Assembly: GCA_036736205.1 (NCBI GenBank)
Contig: DAINMX010000267.1
Location: forward strand, 1-8,613
Source: XYA12-FULL-58-9 sp001798605
GTDB lineage: Bacteria > Myxococcota > XYA12-FULL-58-9
Reading direction: 5' to 3'
Length of the DNA: 8,613 nucleotides
Shown here: one piece after another, positions 6,446-8,613 of the stretch
How the letters are laid out: each line of letters begins with the position of its first letter
Position numbering within the stretch: position 1 is the stretch's first letter
Notes under the pieces: generated by a model
Databases searched by the model: none
Seen by the model: the letters and a program-made list of their open reading frames with translations, nothing else
What the model was told of the DNA's origin: nothing
Position numbers and translations under genes: made by a program

Positions 6446-6744
6446 GCCTTGAGCCGCGGGTTGATCGAGGTGAGCGGCACGGTTTTGTTCTCCTCGCTCG
6501 CCTGTGCGTGTTCGGCAACGGGCGGCACCTCGGAGCTCGCGGCAGTCACCGCGTCGTGCTGATAATTCACGATTTCTGGGTTGACCAGCTCGTCTTGGGC
6601 GATCCGCAGTGACGCCGCATCACTCACCGAGGGGTCCATCTGCGAGCGCTTGTTCTCAATCTTGGCGTTCTCGCGATCTTCCTCAGTATAAATGTTACCG
6701 ATGATCGTGTCGGCAGCCGATTTGTCGATCTCTGAAATGCCCAC
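6442..6744 (-). CDS. Small acidic protein of unknown function (GTG start)
   Basis: This 100-residue protein starts with GTG (6744-6742), preceded 8 nt upstream by a strong AAGGAG site, good evidence that the gene is real. Composition: about 18 Asp/Glu against 9 Lys/Arg, no Cys or Trp, no signal peptide and no membrane segment, so probably a soluble cytoplasmic protein. The N-terminal half (EIDKSAADTIIGNIYTEEDR) looks helical; the C-terminal third is rich in Ala, Ser, Pro and Glu and probably disordered. I do not recognise a family. It converges on the decarboxylase gene, and the two stop codons share the palindrome CTAG (6442-6445). No transcription terminator lies between them, so the ends of the two transcripts probably overlap. 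Confidence 0.75.
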   Translation of the reverse strand: MGISEIDKSAADTIIGNIYTEEDRENAKIENKRSQMDPSVSDAASLRIAQDELVNPEIVNYQHDAVTAASSEVPPVAEHAQASEENKTVPLTSINPRLKA

Positions 6745-6752
6745 GGTTGCTG

Positions 6753-6758
6753 CTCCTT
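6753..6758 (-). promoter_or_regulatory. Ribosome binding site supporting a GTG start
   Basis: AAGGAG on the minus strand (CTCCTT on plus), 8 nt before the GTG at 6744. It is the strongest ribosome site in the window and decides the unusual start codon. Confidence 0.8.
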
Positions 6759-6816
6759 ATGATGTTGTTAGACACCGAGGATACCATATCTAAATCCCAC
6801 AACGACGCGTTTTCCA

Positions 6817-6866
6817 CCCGCAGCGTCCCGCAGCGTCCCGCAGCGTCCCGCAGCGTCGCAGCGTCC
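6817..6866. repeat. 10-bp tandem array CCCGCAGCGT, cut by a gap
   Basis: Four exact 10-bp copies of CCCGCAGCGT (6817-6826, 6827-6836, 6837-6846, 6847-6856), then CGCAGCGT (6857-6864), a copy lacking two bases, and CC before the N run. The array reaches the assembly gap, so its full length is unknown and it is probably why the assembly broke. A 10-bp period is close to one DNA turn. Confidence 0.9.
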
Positions 6867-6966
6867 NNNNNNNNNNNNNNNNNNNNNNNNNNNNNNNNNN
6901 NNNNNNNNNNNNNNNNNNNNNNNNNNNNNNNNNNNNNNNNNNNNNNNNNNNNNNNNNNNNNNNNNN
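6867..6966. other. Assembly gap (100 N)
   Basis: Exactly 100 N directly after the 10-bp tandem array. It hides the rest of the array and the start and signal peptide of the following gene. Confidence 0.95.
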
Positions 6967-7957
6967 GTTTCCGGTTACAGCGAGCGGTGCCGAGCGCACC
7001 AGCATTGCCGTTTTGGATTTCGTTGCCAAGTCTGGAATCTCGCAAGAATCGATGGACGCACTCGGGGATCTGGCGACCAACGCTATTCGCCAACTCGGTG
7101 ACGTGGATGTGTACGGCAAGTCCGACATCGAATCGATGTTGGGATTTGAGCGATTCAAAGACGCCATTGGTTGCGACGACGTGCGGTGTTTGGCTGACAT
7201 CGGCGGTTCCCTTGGGGTCCGCTTCATTGTTTCGGGAAACGTCGCGAAGCTCGGCGAGATCTTCCTTTTGAATCTGCGACTCATCGAGCCATCCAGCGCG
7301 CAGGTCGTCTCAAGCACCTCGAGAAAGGTGCCAGGCACCGAGTCAGCGCTGGTCGACGTTCTTCCCATCGTCATCCGAGAGTTGTTGAACAGCTCTCGCG
7401 TTGAGGTTCCAGGCCTGAGCCGCGGGGATGTGACGGGAGCAGGCGCAACCACAGCGGCCTCGGCAGCTGGCAGCTCTTCGACCATCCCGTTGTATTTGAT
7501 GGACCAACGGATCACCGATGACGCCCGTGACCGCGCTGCCATTTATCGCTGGATCTGGATTCTCGGCGACGTCATAGGGATTGCCGGCGGCATTGCGGTT
7601 GCGACCACTCCGTTTCTTCACAACGAGTATGCCGGTTACACCGGTGCCAGCCTGGTCACCGCAGGTGTGGGCCTAGCCGCCGCCGGCTCCGGATTGCAGT
7701 TCTCGGCGCGCCAAGAGTACATCGACCCTGCGGTGCCGACGTATACCACCCACTGGAGTCGCATCCTGGCGTATGCCCTTTGGATAGCCGGCGCGGCCAC
7801 CGTTTTCCCAGCGGTCAATTACGACAGTCAAGGGGAGTACGGCACCTCGACGCCCCTCGCGATCATTGGCGCTGTCTCATGGGGCGTTTCGGCGATTCTC
7901 TTCTCGGCAAGTCCCTACCTGGTGGGCAGCGACGCAACCTCGGCGTCCAGGCCATGA
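6967..7957 (+). CDS. CsgG/FlgO-like domain protein with four C-terminal membrane segments, 5' end missing
   Basis: The frame is open from the gap edge (first full codon at 6968) and gives 329 visible residues to TGA 7955-7957. A TTG at 7013 in this frame is unlikely to be the start, because the conserved strand IAVLDF (visible residues 13-18) straddles it. Residues about 10-145 resemble the alpha/beta domain of the CsgG/FlgO/TolB-N type found in many Myxococcota envelope proteins: IAVLDF, a helix, DVYGKSDIESML, the pair GCDDVRC (Cys codons 7172 and 7187), LADIGGSLGVRFIVSGNV, then LLNLRLIEPSSAQVV. A Ser/Thr/Ala/Gly linker (about 153-175) follows. Four hydrophobic segments (about 195-216, 226-246, 266-283, 297-318) look like membrane helices. 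The N-terminus, probably with an export signal, lies in the gap. The specific function is unknown; a role in sensing or envelope assembly is only inference. The stop overlaps the ATG of the PIN remnant as ATGA. Confidence 0.8.
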
Positions 7958-8085
7958 GACTAAGTAGCTTCCACACTGATCCCGCGGACCGCATCATTGT
8001 TGCGACAGCTCGTCTGGCGAAGATCCCCATCGTCACCAATGACACCAAGATCCAGAAATACCCACACGTCGAAACCATCTGGTGA
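7954..8085 (+). pseudogene. C-terminal remnant of a VapC-type PIN-domain toxin
   Basis: The 43-codon frame starting at ATG 7954 reads MRLSSFHTDPADR followed by IIVATARLAKIPIVTNDTKI and ends YPHVETIW. The run from LSSFH to TIW matches the last quarter of VapC/PIN ribonucleases, toxins of type II toxin-antitoxin systems: HxDPADR with the third acidic metal ligand, IIVATA, VTND with the fourth acidic residue, and the family ending T-[IL]-W. Full proteins are about 125-140 residues, so the first two acidic ligands and most of the fold are absent, and upstream sequence in this frame is only the shadow of the preceding gene. It cannot be an active nuclease. No antitoxin gene is nearby. Because its ATG overlaps the previous stop (ATGA), the fragment might still be translated by coupling, but decay after a deletion or recombination is the simpler reading. 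Confidence 0.75.
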
Positions 8086-8091
8086 TCGAAC

Positions 8092-8117
8092 AGCTGAATC
8101 AATGAGCTGAATCAATG
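8092..8117. repeat. Perfect 13-bp tandem duplication
   Basis: AGCTGAATCAATG occurs twice head to tail (8092-8104 and 8105-8117), starting 6 bp after the stop of the PIN remnant. It looks like a recent slippage or repair scar in non-coding DNA. Confidence 0.9.
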
Positions 8118-8178
8118 CCGCCGATGTGGTTGTGCATGAGTCGTGACAGATGGATTTCGAGGGTTTCGGGCCGTTGTC

Positions 8179-8207
8179 TTGACGGCGCACTCGCTGTTGA
8201 GTAACCC
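8179..8207 (+). promoter_or_regulatory. Weak candidate promoter before the right-edge gene
   Basis: TTGACG (8179-8184, 5 of 6 to the -35 consensus) is followed after 17 bp by TAACCC (8202-8207, a poor -10). Initiation would fall about at the ATG at 8217, which would mean an mRNA with almost no leader. This agrees with the lack of a ribosome site but the -10 is weak. A short hairpin GCCGT/ACGGC (8170-8186) overlaps it. Confidence 0.25.
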
Positions 8208-8216
8208 CTGCGAAGC

Positions 8217-8613
8217 ATGAAGCCTCAGCAAGCCATTGCAGCGTTGCGGCGTGCGCGCTCCATCGAGCACGTGTTGAACGTGCTAGGCGAAGTTCCCGAG
8301 TTGGAAATGGCGCTGCAGTCTCCGCGCGGTCGCCTCATGGACAACTCGAGCGTTCAAGCCAAGAAGGTGATGGCATCGTTGCTCGGGAAGATGAATGGTG
8401 AAGGTGCAAGCATTGTCCAGCTCATGCGCAGCTTGGAGGGCTTGCGTGGACAACTGTACCGTCCATTGCGTCAGGAGTTGCTCGAGATCGCCCGGGAACG
8501 GGCCCTGGCGGCAGTTGACGATTTGGTCGCGTCAGGTGGCTGGCCAAAGGATCGCCCGCAGCCGCGAGACCACGAGCGAGCAGCCAAGGGTTCTTCCAAC
8601 GGGACAGCCAAGG
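8217..8613 (+). CDS. Unrecognised helical protein, 3' end beyond the window
   Basis: An open frame from ATG 8217 runs without a stop to the right edge, giving 132 codons. An in-frame TAA at 8202-8204 limits the start; ATG 8217 is the first ATG after it. No clear ribosome binding site precedes it. The first 100 residues (MKPQQAIAALRRARSIEHVL onward) are rich in Leu, Ala, Arg and Glu and look mostly alpha-helical, with no signal peptide or membrane segment. From about residue 108 the protein becomes Pro/Arg/Gly/Ser/Lys-rich and probably disordered. Codon use is GC-rich at third positions, like its neighbours. I do not recognise a family and assign no function. It is separated from the PIN remnant by about 130 bp. 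Confidence 0.6.
   Translation, partial: MKPQQAIAALRRARSIEHVLNVLGEVPELEMALQSPRGRLMDNSSVQAKKVMASLLGKMNGEGASIVQLMRSLEGLRGQLYRPLRQELLEIARERALAAVDDLVASGGWPKDRPQPRDHERAAKGSSNGTAK

Noticed and set aside
6817..6866. 10-bp repeats as a CRISPR array
   Set aside because: The units are directly adjacent with no spacers and are far shorter than CRISPR repeats.
6747..7271. Forward frame crossing the 10-bp array and the gap
   Set aside because: It depends on translating a tandem repeat and 100 N of arbitrary length, and after the gap it is out of frame with the well-supported CsgG/FlgO-like protein.
7780..7953. Upstream in-frame extension of the PIN remnant
   Set aside because: The codons before 7954 show no PIN features and lie over the end of the CsgG/FlgO-like gene, so they are shadow sequence.

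Overview
This 8.6 kb window is part of a draft scaffold from a moderately GC-rich Gram-negative bacterium. It contains four assembly gaps of exactly 100 N each (1825-1924, 3056-3155, 5392-5491, 6867-6966), which look like placeholders of unknown true size. The protein styles suggest Myxococcota or a related deltaproteobacterial lineage such as Bradymonadales: large cysteine-rich secreted proteins with FG-GAP repeats, a cysteine-rich lipoprotein, a membrane-anchored parvulin, and a CsgG/FlgO-like domain fused to membrane helices. The lineage is an inference from protein style, not a proven assignment.

Layout, left to right. A short left flank (1-168) leads into a PpiD/SurA-type membrane-anchored peptidyl-prolyl isomerase (169-1821, +). 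After the first gap comes the 3' part of a large secreted protein with Cys-rich modules, an Ig/FN3-like domain and at least five FG-GAP calcium-binding motifs (1925-3740, +, itself broken by a gap). It converges on a 460-residue Cys-rich lipoprotein (3780-5162, -), with inverted repeats at the junction that may end transcription in both directions. Upstream of the lipoprotein is a plausible promoter, then a near-perfect 20-bp palindrome just before the third gap.

Right after that gap a complete UDP-glucuronate decarboxylase gene begins (5492-6445, +). It converges on, and overlaps by the four bases CTAG, a gene for a 100-residue acidic protein of unknown function (6442-6744, -). A 10-bp tandem array abuts the fourth gap. 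Then come a 5'-incomplete CsgG/FlgO-like membrane protein (6967-7957, +), a C-terminal remnant of a VapC-type PIN toxin joined to it through an ATGA overlap (7954-8085), a 13-bp duplication, and an unrecognised ORF that runs off the right edge (8217-8613, +).

The genes do not form one obvious pathway. Most of them act at the cell envelope or outside it: a periplasmic folding factor, two cysteine-rich exported proteins that would depend on envelope folding, a nucleotide-sugar enzyme supplying UDP-xylose for surface glycans, and an envelope-type CsgG-like protein. I see no convincing new multi-gene system. The points most worth a second look are the palindrome and direct repeats in the 5.3 kb intergenic region, the 10-bp array at a gap, the CsgG/FlgO-four-helix architecture and the decayed PIN toxin.
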